64,000 nt of DNA, taken from NCBI GenBank assembly GCA_948099385.1, contig CANUEZ040000020.1, positions 4,310,501 through 4,374,500 of the forward strand. Reading direction: 5' to 3'. The notes below the pieces were generated by a model. It was not told where the DNA came from, did no database searches, and worked only from the letters and a program-made list of their open reading frames with translations. The DNA is from Fasciola hepatica (Eukaryota; Platyhelminthes; Trematoda; Plagiorchiida; Fasciolidae). Within the stretch, counting starts at the first letter, position 1. Each line of letters begins with the position of its first letter. Shown in pieces: positions 54,012 through 64,000 of the stretch. Made by a program: the position numbers and the translations under genes.

Positions 54012-54383
54012 TGTACCGACCAGTCGTGGAAAATCCCCCCAAAACACTGCAGTTCCATGTTTTCTCCGACACCACTCACTTACTTACACTATTACTTGTT
54101 TTATGCACTGTATGTTTTTATGAACCAACGTTTGTTTGTTCGCGCTCAACGCGCTGCTTTGTCGTACCCTTGTTCTGGATCTGCGCAACGCACGTGCTTG
54201 TTTCTCGCACGTCGGTACTTGGTTCTCTTTTTTGAGTCCTTGTGGTCGCTTAATTGAGGGTTGTATCAATTTGGTGTCATTGTTCATTCAATAATCTAGT
54301 ATCGCAGAATATCACGGATAGCCGTCTTTTGATTTCGGGATCCGTTGCAAATTTGCCTACGCGTTGTTCAAACGTGTGTTACA
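54012..54383 (+). repeat. 3' LTR of BEL element 3
   Basis: A 372-bp LTR (TGTACCGACCAGTCGTGG...GTGTGTTACA), of a second subfamily compared with the LTR at 33428; both end with AATATCACGGATA, TGATTTCGGGATCCGTTGC. Confidence 0.8.
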
Positions 54384-55320
54384 CAGAGTGTCACACAAAC
54401 ATAAAAGGCCATTTAAAGTTCTTGAAGATCAGGGCCTAGTCATTGCAGACCAGGCACCGACATGAGACCAACTTTACGAAGGTGTGGAGAAAGAGTGTAA
54501 AGTATCCAGGACCAATCATTTTTTCCTAGCAGAGCGTTACGCACCAGCTCGCGGAAACCGCAGAAAGGGAGGGACTCCGTGGTGGGCTAACCGAGCAGCT
54601 GGGCTCAAGGCCGGAAACATAAGGCGTGGCGTCAGTACCCGCAGACAGGGGCCACAGGAGACTCCTACTATCCGAAATGACTCCGGAAGTGGCCATCTGG
54701 GTCCAAAGACGGTGCGGGCTATCCTATGAGATCATCTCGACTAGAAACGCTTAGGGCTGCCCAAAAGCCTACTACAGCTATAATCAGTCAAAATCAGCCG
54801 TGCGAGTAGTTGCTTTTTCTGCTATGGACAAGAATATTAACCATGCGCTCGAAGGGACCGCCTGGGCTGAGATACTGCGAGGGCACCCTGAGACAGTTCA
54901 CCGGCGAGGCTATAGACTGAACCTGGAGCCCGAGATCCCACTGGATACCGGGTAATGCCGTCAGCCTCTGCCTATGCAGACGAAGTAGAAAAAGTTCTAA
55001 CGTACGCAAGGCAGCCGGCCCAGATGGCACTTATGCTGCAGTTCTATGCTCCTTTGCTCAGGCAGTAGTGGCTCTTGTGGCCCGGTAATACACCATCTCG
55101 TTGGACAGTGTAGCTAACTGAGGGCTAGATGACGGCTGAAGTTGTCCCACTACGCAAGGGAGGGTTGAAGCGAAGGTACGAAACTATCGACCGATCAGCC
55201 TGCTACCTGTGCCATTAAAAATACTCGAGGGACCGATTAAGAACCACAAGGCCAGTTACCTGGCTGAAAATGGTAAAATTTCTAATAATGGCAAAGGACC
55301 AAGTTTGCAACCGTGGGATG
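54384..55320 (+). mobile_element. CR1-like LINE, copy 3, linker and RT fingers
   Basis: Continuation of the CR1 interrupted at 51810. A linker region (GTPWWANRAAGLKAG), then KAAGPDGTYAAVL near 55010-55045 and NYRPISLLPVPLKILEGPI near 55185-55240, the reverse-transcriptase fingers. It fades near 55320 before the palm. Several stops. On its right lies a CR1 in the opposite orientation. Confidence 0.6.
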
Positions 55321-55899
55321 CCACCGTCTCCCTACAGCGGACTGAATCTGAACTCTGTTTCATCTACAGAGTAAACTAAAGGAGCAAAAGGCAAGCACAG
55401 AAGTTGCACCCCCTCGAGGTTCATCTGAACTCTCACTGATACAATAGCCTGCACCGTTTTATTGGATCGGGCCTCTAGTCCTGTGACCTGACGTGACCTA
55501 GACCTCCAACCTCCTTGCTCTTTACTGATCATAGCCACCAGTCCAACAACACTCAGAGCCATTTTCTTCAATAGCAAGGATAGTACAGCCGAGTTGGGTG
55601 GCACTAGATAAGGACATCACTAGTAGACAAAGGGCAGGGATCGAGTCAATTTTCTGATAGAGTCGACAGCACAGACTCGCAGTCTCCTTCTCCCAGAAGC
55701 AGTTTTCCCACATTAGCTGAAATCCTTCTGAACTGAGCCACTGCTTTCGCAATTATCACATCTTCGGAAATCTCATTGCAACCATTACCCACCCCAACGG
55801 CGAAAGGCTGACTTCTGATTCGAGTCTACGATACTTGCTTCATGACTGCCAGTGCGTGCCTTTTAGGAGTCCTTTTCTCCACAACTCAAAAAGGCCCCT
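55321..55899 (-). other. Unclassified, possible CR1 copy 4 3' region
   Basis: Minus-strand frames of 90 and 76 codons without a recognised motif. They lie beyond the reverse-transcriptase C-terminus of copy 4 and may be its 3' untranslated part. No tail repeat is seen. Confidence 0.25.
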
Positions 55900-57300
55900 G
55901 TTTGACTCCACCCCTCTAACTATTTTGAGGGACGCTGTGAGGTGGCTTCTCCTCCTTTGTCATGAAGTAAAAAACCCTAGTTGTTCCAAACTCTGTTCGT
56001 AGCTGTAAAGCATGTACTCTGCGAACAGTCGCGTGAACCGCCTCTGCGGTTGCCCTGTAGCCCAAAAGTCCCTCACCAAATACGGCCCCAAGCTTGGACC
56101 CAGTTTTCTAGATTGGACCTCACGGAGGCTTGGCATACTGGTATAACGATCCGCCTTTTTTAAGAGCTGACCTCCCTCCTCAGCTGTTGCAGGACTGCAC
56201 ATGATTTCTTCATTTCTCTCTGACGCCGCTGATCTGGCTTAAAGTTGGTGCTTGCCATCATCCCCAGATCCTGGGCTTTCATAGCCTAAATTGGTGCCGC
56301 CCGATGGTCTGGCGGGCCCATGTACCATGAGGGTGTTTGTCCTTCCTTTTTTTGAGACTTTGGCTTTTGTTCATGTTGAGCAGAAGGTCCCAAGCGACTG
56401 ACCACTGATAAACCTTCCCTAGATCACGCTGAACAGCCGCATAATTTGGTGCTATTGCCGCCAAACCTCGTCATATAAGGACGATAAGCATGGATTCCCA
56501 ACCCGTAGGTAGGGTCGTTAAGGTACATCATGAACATCGGGGGTACCAGGACTGACAGTCGCAGAAAACTATGCAATCTTTCATTATCCGAAAAACAACC
56601 CTCTACTCTCGCAAAAATCCTGTCCCTTAGACCTTGTACAACGTGCTTTCCTATTTTTGCCGTGGGTGAGAAAGTTCCACCTTTAATTGAAGCAGACTGT
56701 GACTAACCGAATCAGGGGCCTTCTGAAAGTCTAGGTGATAGACCTCTATCGCTCAGATCTGCTCAAATCCCATTCTTTTTGTAGACTGTTTGTGGGCCAG
56801 AATTATCCCATCTTCTGGCAGAGTTCTTCTAGTGGGAGTCATCCACAGATCCCCAGCTTGCACTGCCGAATCCAGCAGTGTGCCCTTAGAACAGATGCTT
56901 GGAACAAGGGCCCAAAAATCGTATACGCATTTTTGGTTACTTGATGATTTTAATACCCCTGGAGCGAACCGGGTTAGCTTCATTTTTCAGACAGAAACTT
57001 CTGGTAATCTCTGGTCAGATTGATGGTAGAGTATACTTAGGCCCGCCAGTTTTCGCTTGGGTAAAACTCTTAGTTCTTCTGCCTTCTGCATTATACTAGC
57101 TTGTCCCAGAGAGTCACTGTATACTAGTGCTATCTCTTTGTATCGATTTCCATTTATCCTCAGCTGGGAGCATCCCATACTGCGCTGCTCTACTTTTTCT
57201 CCATTTCCAGACCCTCATTCGTGCCTACCTTTCTCTCGGTGACTCCTAATACTCTGGAGACTACACCGGTCACTAACCTGGCCTCTGCGTCTATCTAACC
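55900..57300 (-). mobile_element. CR1-like LINE, copy 4, degraded
   Basis: Minus-strand CR1 reverse-transcriptase pieces: VYHLDFQKAPDSVSH (palm A) near 56700-56745, PGTPDVHDVP near 56530, VQRDLGKVYQWSVAWDLLLN near 56380-56440, and QRRFTRLFAEYMLYSYEQSL near 55990-56050. Many stops and shifts. The GC-rich sequence to about 57560 may be its 5' region. Confidence 0.6.
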
Positions 57301-59559
57301 GTCAGTTATTTGTACGCTACCCGACCGCTGCCCCCTTGGTTACGTTCCGGGATCTCCTGGTGCCTGGTCGCGGACTACCTGATACCTACGGAAGTTTGGC
57401 CCCACCAAGAAAACTCACATCAGCCCTAACGGTGCGGGGGGCGGTCCGATCCACCGCTTTGGCCGGTGCTTATCGGGCGTGCAAGCCGTCTGCAACGATG
57501 TGCGGGCTCAGCTAGGCTGGCGGATTGCACCTCCTGTCACCAGAAGTGATTTTCAGGTTAGGTGACCAGCGCACGGCCGGCCTCACCCACTAGCACTAGT
57601 TGCGGATTGGAAAACAACATCCGCTGCATCTTATTGCTGCCATCCATTGCCTTCTCCAAAGTTCCTGAACAAGATTTACCGTACAACCGGTCAAGTTCCA
57701 AATCAGCATACGCTTATATACTCGCTCGGCTCAGAAATATACCCTATCTTTTGCTACCATTGACATTGATCTCCATCGGCTTGCCTTCTATATGTCTGAA
57801 CTCATCCCATGTTTACCCCTATTCTACCGTATTTAGTTATCGGATTCTGTACCACGAAACATGAAACGGCTTCACTTTTCAGGTACCTTTATTATGAACA
57901 TCACAATTCCTGATATACTCTTGAAGAGGCCATTCATCCACTTGGTAATTCTTATGTCACCACTCCATTTATCTAAACGAAACCATCAATAAAAGATTCG
58001 TTTGTCACCTGCCCGCAATACCACAAAACACGAAATGGTCCCCCTTCCAGGGCTTCATCTTCTTCCCGTTGCATCCTCTCTTTCAGCCATTTGCATTCTG
58101 TGACAGTCGCATTGGCAACGAAGTATCTACAATCCAGGAAATGAATAGCCCGGTTGCCTCCTCAGCTTTCCATGTCAGACTTCAGCCTATCCAGCTAAAC
58201 CATCACCAGCGCTTCCTGAGAGGCTTTTTCACGAACTATTTTTATACTACTGTATCGGTCCACTATATATCCACCTTCCACATCCACTTTGCTACCAACT
58301 TCAGATGCTCCCATGCTATTCACCAACAAACTCAGACAGGTCCATAGTTGTATCACATTTCACTCATCTATTAATCACTGTCGCTGCTCCACCAGGATAT
58401 CATGGTCGGCCACCTGCACCACAATCCATTGAGTGCTTTTTCTACTTCTTTAGCTGAGAATCAACTACCCATAATTTAGGCTGCCGTTAACCTGTTTGTC
58501 CCCCCCCCCCAAAAAGTCTCAGGTGGGACCTTCGTCGACATACTCAGTCACACAATCATCTGCTCTCTTTGAAAGTTCCGGTTGATTCCGTCGGATACCA
58601 AACGTATATACCACTATTATGCCAACTCCGTTGTGTGTTTGTATTCTCCATCTGCCAGTTTTGCAGTCGCCTCCGATAAACCAATGTTTGGATACCATTT
58701 CACTCACCTATTACCTATTGCCATTTTCCTATCGGCCCTCCACGATTGGGCATCTGTGCCAAAGACCACTGCAAATGCAACTTCTCTAAACCTCTGCTGG
58801 GAATGGACTATACGTATGCCAAGTTATTGACTTTTCGGTTGTTTCCCAGACTCTTACCAGCATATTTCGCCAGTCCATTGTCCACATGTTTTGACAGTAT
58901 CATTTATGTGCCACCCCTATATGACCTCGTGAGATCATTGTATATCAACTCCTCTGCCCACCCTGTTGTTTAGTTGTGTTCATTAATTAACCCGAAACGG
59001 ACCGTTTATTCGGAACATATTTCTCTCACCGGTCAGCTTTCGTCACTCAGCTCCGCCACATTTACAGGCTGGGGCATCTACACACGCCTCTATGTGAGTG
59101 CGTCGTCCACAACCTCTTGATGAATAGCAAGTACTCACTCGGTGGTAAATCGAAATCTGTTTCATTTACGCAATCCCCCTCCTCAGAGAACACCACAACT
59201 CCTTTGGTATTATATTTTCGCCATTTTCTGGGTCATTTAGGCTATCGGTTCGAGTGCATATCCATCGTCACCAAGATTTTTCAATTTCAAGTCGGTGCCT
59301 TTTCGAAGGTTTTCTTTGTCAGTTTACTCAGCCTTACGACTTTGCATCGATGCCATCCGAAACACAGCTCGTTTTTACGCCATCCCCGCTTTCCTTCATT
59401 ACCTATCTCTACCGCGGAGCCAATTTCACTCACTACTGAACGGTGTGTTCACCTGACCTTCAAACTCAGATTAGCCGGGCATTCATTCGTGTGACCACTA
59501 AAAACCTATATACTTTTGTGCTGCATTTACCCAAATGATCATCCAAGGATCCTTTTTGT
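57301..59559. other. Pyrimidine-rich unclassified sequence
   Basis: GC-rich to about 57560, then a long C/T-rich stretch on the plus strand with short open frames that have no domain. Phrases such as CATTTCACTCA(T/C)CTATTA recur near 58358 and 58697, suggesting an eroded repeat, but no clean period. A run of ten or more C lies at about 58500-58511. It may be the body of the (ATT)n-tailed element that ends at 59652. Confidence 0.3.
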
Positions 59560-59652
59560 GACCTCACTTATACCATATGATCATGCAACGAAGCACGCCT
59601 CGGTTCTCCACGAAATAAACCATTATTATTACTATTATTATTATTATTGTTA
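59560..59652 (+). repeat. (TAA)n-headed repeat family T, copy 4, 3' end
   Basis: Plus-strand terminus: ATATGATCATGCAACGAAGCACGC, then TCTCCACGAAATAAACC and (ATT)n at 59617-59652 with one ACT interruption. It matches the reverse complement of the heads of copies 1-3, so this copy points the other way. Confidence 0.55.
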
Positions 59653-59779
59653 TAACACCAGATCTGGACAACACTCTTCTCTTTTAGGTTTCGTCGTCAC
59701 CAACGAGAGTCACTCAGCAGAAGTGGTCCTTCCCCTACCTCCACTTGGGAAGTGTGACAAAAGTACCGAAGTTTGACTA

Positions 59780-61520
59780 GGTGGCCTGTGTGATTTCGTT
59801 AATGTGACCGTCAGATCCTTCATAAGAACCAATTTTCAACAACCCGTAAAACTGCCTACAGCTCCAGCTTGCGAGCTTCAACTAGCAACTAGAAGTCGAT
59901 GGAGTCATTGGGCTAATCAAACAGTACCTGGGTGCTGCTTACAGCCAGTTTGCATCAGAGACCCTCAAAACCCATGGACAGGAAAGCCCAATTCCCAGAA
60001 TTGTACGTTGACTGTTAAAAGGGCGTGCCCGACTGACTGCAGTTTATAGGTCCACAGATATAACAGCCGATGGAAACGACTTCATAGCTGTCAGGACTCT
60101 GTGTAAACCTGGGATCAGGCAATACTTCCGGGCCAGAAAAGAGATCTCCTTGCTCGAGCGCGAAGCAGTGAGCCATTCTTCACTTTAGGTTTGCCCGGGG
60201 GTCCTCACATCTCCTTATACCTCGCAGCTACCAAAAGACTCTCCCACCACTTCCGCAGTACAGGTGAGAGAAGTATTTGGGCCCCACCTCAGCTTCTTCC
60301 TCAAAACGTCTTCCACGATTGTGCATCCAGTGGTTCATAACTCCGTGGTTCACCTACCACTAGAATACGTTAATGTCTCTTTCAGTGATGCAAAATGCTG
60401 TCTTCCTAAGCTTTGTATTTCTATTGGTACGGACCTGGTCCAACCTTGAATCCCTAAAGAAACAGCCAAGGCCATGTCCATTACCTGTATTGCGCTTTTT
60501 CGTTAGTGTCTAGACACATGTTTTCCCCAGTAGTTGAAGGAAACCCTTAGTACCTCCTGCTTCCGAAAAAGGAAGCCGTCACCTTCCGGATAGTTGTAGA
60601 CCGATTAGTCGCTTGAACAAACCTTGCAAGCCATTGGAAGAAATTCTGAAAACTGTCATCCTGGATCCTTTTATGGGGCACGGATTACGTGTTCCTCCCC
60701 AGCTCAATTCCCTATAGTACAGGCCTTGCATCACCATTATGCTGGCTGCAATTGACAGTCTAACACAAGCGTTTGATGATGAACGGACATCTCTCTCTCT
60801 TTATCGACTTTGCCGAAGCCTTTGATAGGGTGTCCCCTGATTCCCTCCTGTTAAAAATAAAAAGGTCTGGCTCTTCGGATTAGCTACCTTAAATAATCCG
60901 AAGCCTTGTAACGGATCGATCCTTCGCGGTTAGAATTGGACCGTCCTATTTCTCGTCATCCCCGGTCCCTTTCGGAGTGCATCAAGGGCCAGTACTTGGC
61001 CCACTTTTCATTATCTATACTAATGACCTACCGGATGTCACCCTCGTCAACAAAATAATGTGTGCTGACAGTGTGACCGCAAATGGATCAGACCCCCTAG
61101 AAGTCCTAGTGGCCACGTTTGCGGCAAAAATCTGGTCTTGTAAAGGAGGCTTGCCCACCAGTGACAGAACTGTGCCAGTGAAATATAACAAAACTCCCAA
61201 CCATTTTTTCTGGATCAATATTAATACTCGAATCCGAAATGTAGATCGGCTCAACTCACTAGGATCTTGGCTCTGTTAGAATCTTTCTTTTTCTCACCAT
61301 GGAAAAGTCGGTATATCCGGCTTCCTGATTATCTGTGTGGTTAAGCATCCATGCCCTCATATATCAAAAGACTTCCACCTCCTCTCTGGAACGCATATCC
61401 TTCCTGTGCTAGAACGTGATAGTCGAGTGGTGCACGCGGGTCTTGTAAAGGATCGGGACATAAGAGAACTAGCCCACAGCAGGGCAACTGAGATGGCGCT
61501 TGGCTTGCTACGTACCCCTA
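59780..61520 (+). mobile_element. CR1-like LINE, copy 5, degraded
   Basis: Plus-strand remnants of linker and reverse transcriptase: SCRPISRLNKPCKPLEEIL near 60590-60650, LYRLCRSL-type palm A residue near 60800-60825, SGVHQGPVLGPLFIIYTNDL near 60973-61030 (normally GVPQGS), a damaged catalytic box (CADSVTANG), then the C-terminal region to 61520. Many stops. Old copy. Confidence 0.55.
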
Positions 61521-61897
61521 CCCAGCTGTTTTAAATGAACTGACTCTCTGTCCTTTAGATGAGACGCACACGAGGCAATCTTGTCCTTATGTATAACTTG
61601 TTCTGTGCAGACCGAAGGGGCCATTTTTACGCAATCAAGCATAGAAGTTCTGCATAAGCATGGTGAGAATCTGTTCAAGTCCCGTCCCCGCACATTTGCG
61701 CTCCATAGTTTCCTAACATGCAGGATTACGTCTTTGTGAAATAGCCTTCCAAAAGGAATATTAGGGGTGTCATCCAAGGCAACCTTTGGGGCTTCTTTGG
61801 ATCGCCACCTGGGGTTGGGTCCTGGACCACCCCCAAACCAGTCTGCCCCTCTTTCAGTCACGCTTTCGGGCTGTATTCTTTCTCTACTTTCCATCAT
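61508..61897 (-). other. Open frame, 129 codons, unrecognised
   Basis: A minus-strand frame with a PGPNPRWRSKEAPKV stretch and several cysteines, overlapping the end of CR1 copy 5 and followed on the left by nothing recognisable. No splice sites of good quality flank it. It may be part of a CR1 (its position would fit the 3' side of copy 6) or chance. Confidence 0.2.
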
Positions 61898-62219
61898 TTC
61901 TAAGATAATGAATTATTAAATTAAATAAAGAAACAAATCAATGAGAGATGAAAGACGAAAGGGAGACTACATTATATTCTGTTTTTTGCTTTGAATTATT
62001 GCCTACCCACCAGCTTTCCAAGCTTTACCTTTCTCCCACGGTAGCTAAAAGAAGAAACTCATATACAAATAGATCAGTCATGAACTAATGTGATTTATTT
62101 GTTTCACATTTTGTGATCAACGGCTTTCCTTTCTTGAGCTCGTTTGACTTCCCATGTTGTCCAGATTCTTTCAGTTTTGCACACTGACGAACGGAAAACG
62201 AGTACAGGATCCGGGAATA
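61898..62219. other. No feature seen
   Basis: AT-rich stretch between CR1 remnants. No frame, repeat or structure was recognised. Confidence 0.35.
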
Positions 62220-63900
62220 TTTGGGCTTAAGCCTGGTACTCGCCAATTACTTCAAGACTTCTAGACGAGACTTCAAGGCTACGGGTTCTTCTCGGTCCAC
62301 TCGACTGGTGACCTCACCCAGGAAGCTTATTATATTTGACAGACAAGAACACCTGTGCCAAGACACGTGCTGGCGGATAGTCACTAAGTTGCTCCGCTCC
62401 AGCCTACTTATCATTCCACCTCACGGTGTTCCGTCGAGGGGTTTAAGCACCACTGATATCAAGTTAATTGGCCCGTAACCGGCACCTATCTCTCGATCTC
62501 CACCCTTGCGAAATGGCGCGACCATCCATACAACCAAGTCGTTTGGCTGCTCACCTCTGTTTAATGAAATGCTGAAAACATTAGCTAGCGGTTTCGCCTA
62601 AATTGATGCTAGTGACTTTGGTATCGCTGAGTGGGTGTAATCCGGTTTCCCCGCCTTGGGTACATCTAGCTGGTTCATGCAGGTCACTAACTCCGCAGCT
62701 GTAACTTCTTTGCCCTGCGTCTACTGGATCCCAATTTCCGTACTCAAAGGTAGCCATTGTGACCGGTGGTCCTGTCTTTACGCTCGCTGAGATAACTTCC
62801 ACTGGTTCGCCGCTTTTCCTCGCCTGGTCGTTGCCTTCACTCTCTGTAAGTCCCTGATACCAATAATGGCCCTCCTCAGTGCTACCTTGGACTGCTTTTA
62901 GTTGTGGTATGCAACGGCGTTGCTTCTGGCCTTTCGTGCACTGCATCAGCAAGAAGTCACTCCACTTCTTGCTGCTTCTAATTGCAGGAAAGCTTGGTGG
63001 CGGCTGATGCCTCTTCACCTTCTAAATGCTTTCTGGTTCTGCTTCAGGGCCTTTTCCACCAGGCTTGTCTACCCGTTTGACCCTTGTATGCTGGGCGACT
63101 GTTTCTTTTATTTCTGATATCTTCTGATTTGACTTCAATCATATTCTATGTCGTAGTTATCGTTCACCATCTCCCAGTCTATCGGAGTCCCGGTTCTACT
63201 GAGCCACTCTCGTTCATGTATGGCAAATTCCTTCTAAGCGTATCAGGCTCGATTATTCCCCGGAGGTTTTGCTTAAATCATTTCACTCCACCACCGCCCT
63301 CACCTACAGGGTCCCCAAATTCTGGATGTCCTGTTGCTCGAGGCTCTCATGAACACCATAATCGACGGTGACCAAACTAATATCCACCTTGTAACTTGAT
63401 TTACTTGTTGAACAAGAGCCCTCCTATGGACTAGATGGATCAGCCTATTCATACACCTACATTCTGGAGCCACTTTTGGGGTCCGATTTGATTCGGTTGC
63501 TTCAAAATCACTCTACTAATAACTGTTTTCCCTCTTTGTCACTGGTTTTGGCTAACGGAGGCAGAACACTGTTCTCGTAGGCTTGCACTCCTCTCCTTCG
63601 GTACCCAAAAGGAACGGAGAATTTCGGTCTACCTGCACCTACTACGACCCCTACCGTTTGTGTGTCGGGCCTGACAAGTGGGCCACTTTGAAGCCCGCAA
63701 AACCGTTCTTCTGTGAGAACCATTATGCCACCTCCGATTCGACCTTTCCGCCTATCCATCCCAAAAACCGGGTAGGAATTCACTATCAGTCCATCGTCAG
63801 TTTCGCCTGGTCTTAGCCACTTTTCAGTGACTGTTACCACATCCGTTTCTTTTTTTCTGGTCTTGAATTTATGGCCGTTTGTTAAGCGAACTTGCAGCAC
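62220..63900 (-). mobile_element. CR1-like LINE, copy 6, degraded
   Basis: Minus-strand CR1. The endonuclease N-terminal part is at 63508-63900 (TDVVTVTEKWLRPGETDDGL, RKGRIGGGIMVLTEE), with the usual ETW altered to EKW. A linker follows at 62581-63018, and reverse-transcriptase finger remnants near 62400-62560. Frameshifts separate the parts. The 5' end may extend past the window edge. Confidence 0.6.
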
Positions 63901-64000
63901 CGGAGTAGCTCATGACCACTACAATGCTATACTCGATTTTTGCCTTTGCTAGAGGAAGGGGGCGAGTGCTCAGGTCCTGAACCCGAGCACTCCAAGCGTT

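Larger units (their letters stand above)
51810..54383 (+). mobile_element. BEL/Pao element 3, internally deleted
   Basis: A 2.57-kb plus-strand derivative: the first 153 bp of a 5' LTR (51810-51962) fused directly to integrase sequence (51963 onward), then the 3' untranslated region and a full 3' LTR (54012-54383). Everything from mid-LTR through gag, protease, reverse transcriptase and RNase H is missing. It split a CR1 element. No clear 5-bp duplication is visible at the ends. Confidence 0.75.

Noticed and set aside
58500..58512. Poly-C run as a telomere-like or regulatory site
   Set aside because: A single short homopolymer with no repeat context; may even be a sequencing or assembly weak point.

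Overview
The window looks like repeat-dense nuclear DNA of an animal, most probably a parasitic flatworm and perhaps a diphyllobothriid-type tapeworm. The phylum is inferred from the style of the RTE, CR1, BEL/Pao and pogo-like repeats and from compact splice signals. The species is a guess; no rRNA, functional tRNA or recognisable conserved gene fixes it. There are no operons, bacterial signals or CRISPR arrays.

Host genes. The best-supported cellular gene runs on the minus strand from about 22.9 kb down to 2.8 kb. It has seven well-supported small exons and two or three tentative ones, with good splice sites and mostly compatible phases, and ends at a stop followed by an AATAAA signal at 2809-2814. 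I do not recognise the protein. A second minus-strand terminal exon with a possible micro-exon lies at 48.2-48.7 kb. Nearly everything else is transposable-element sequence sitting in introns or between genes.

Layout. 0.9-2.2 kb: decayed pogo-like transposase, a hairpin-bearing repeat and an old SINE. 2.8-22.9 kb: the host gene, whose introns hold RTE elements of three families (here RTE-A, RTE-B, RTE-C), five tRNA-headed SINEs and two long inverted repeats. 23-26.8 kb: nested RTE elements, including an 828-bp internally deleted RTE-C copy with a 7-bp target duplication. 27.2-33.3 kb: a nearly open CR1-like LINE, then an older CR1 split by a 0.6-kb MITE. 33.4-47.2 kb: two BEL/Pao LTR retrotransposons in opposite orientation, sharing a near-identical 1.7-kb LTR-gag tract but with diverged pol. 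47.5-51 kb: (TAA)n-headed repeats and the second host exon. 51-55.3 kb: a CR1 split by an internally deleted BEL copy. 55.9-64 kb: degraded CR1 remnants on both strands.

How the parts relate. The tRNA-headed SINE and RTE-B share their 3' end, suggesting that RTE-B machinery mobilises the SINE. RTE-C and BEL have both left internally deleted derivatives. The inverted repeats bracket groups of host exons, so the pre-mRNA could fold and favour back-splicing or make double-stranded RNA. All sequence relations were read by eye; copy numbers and family names need a database search.
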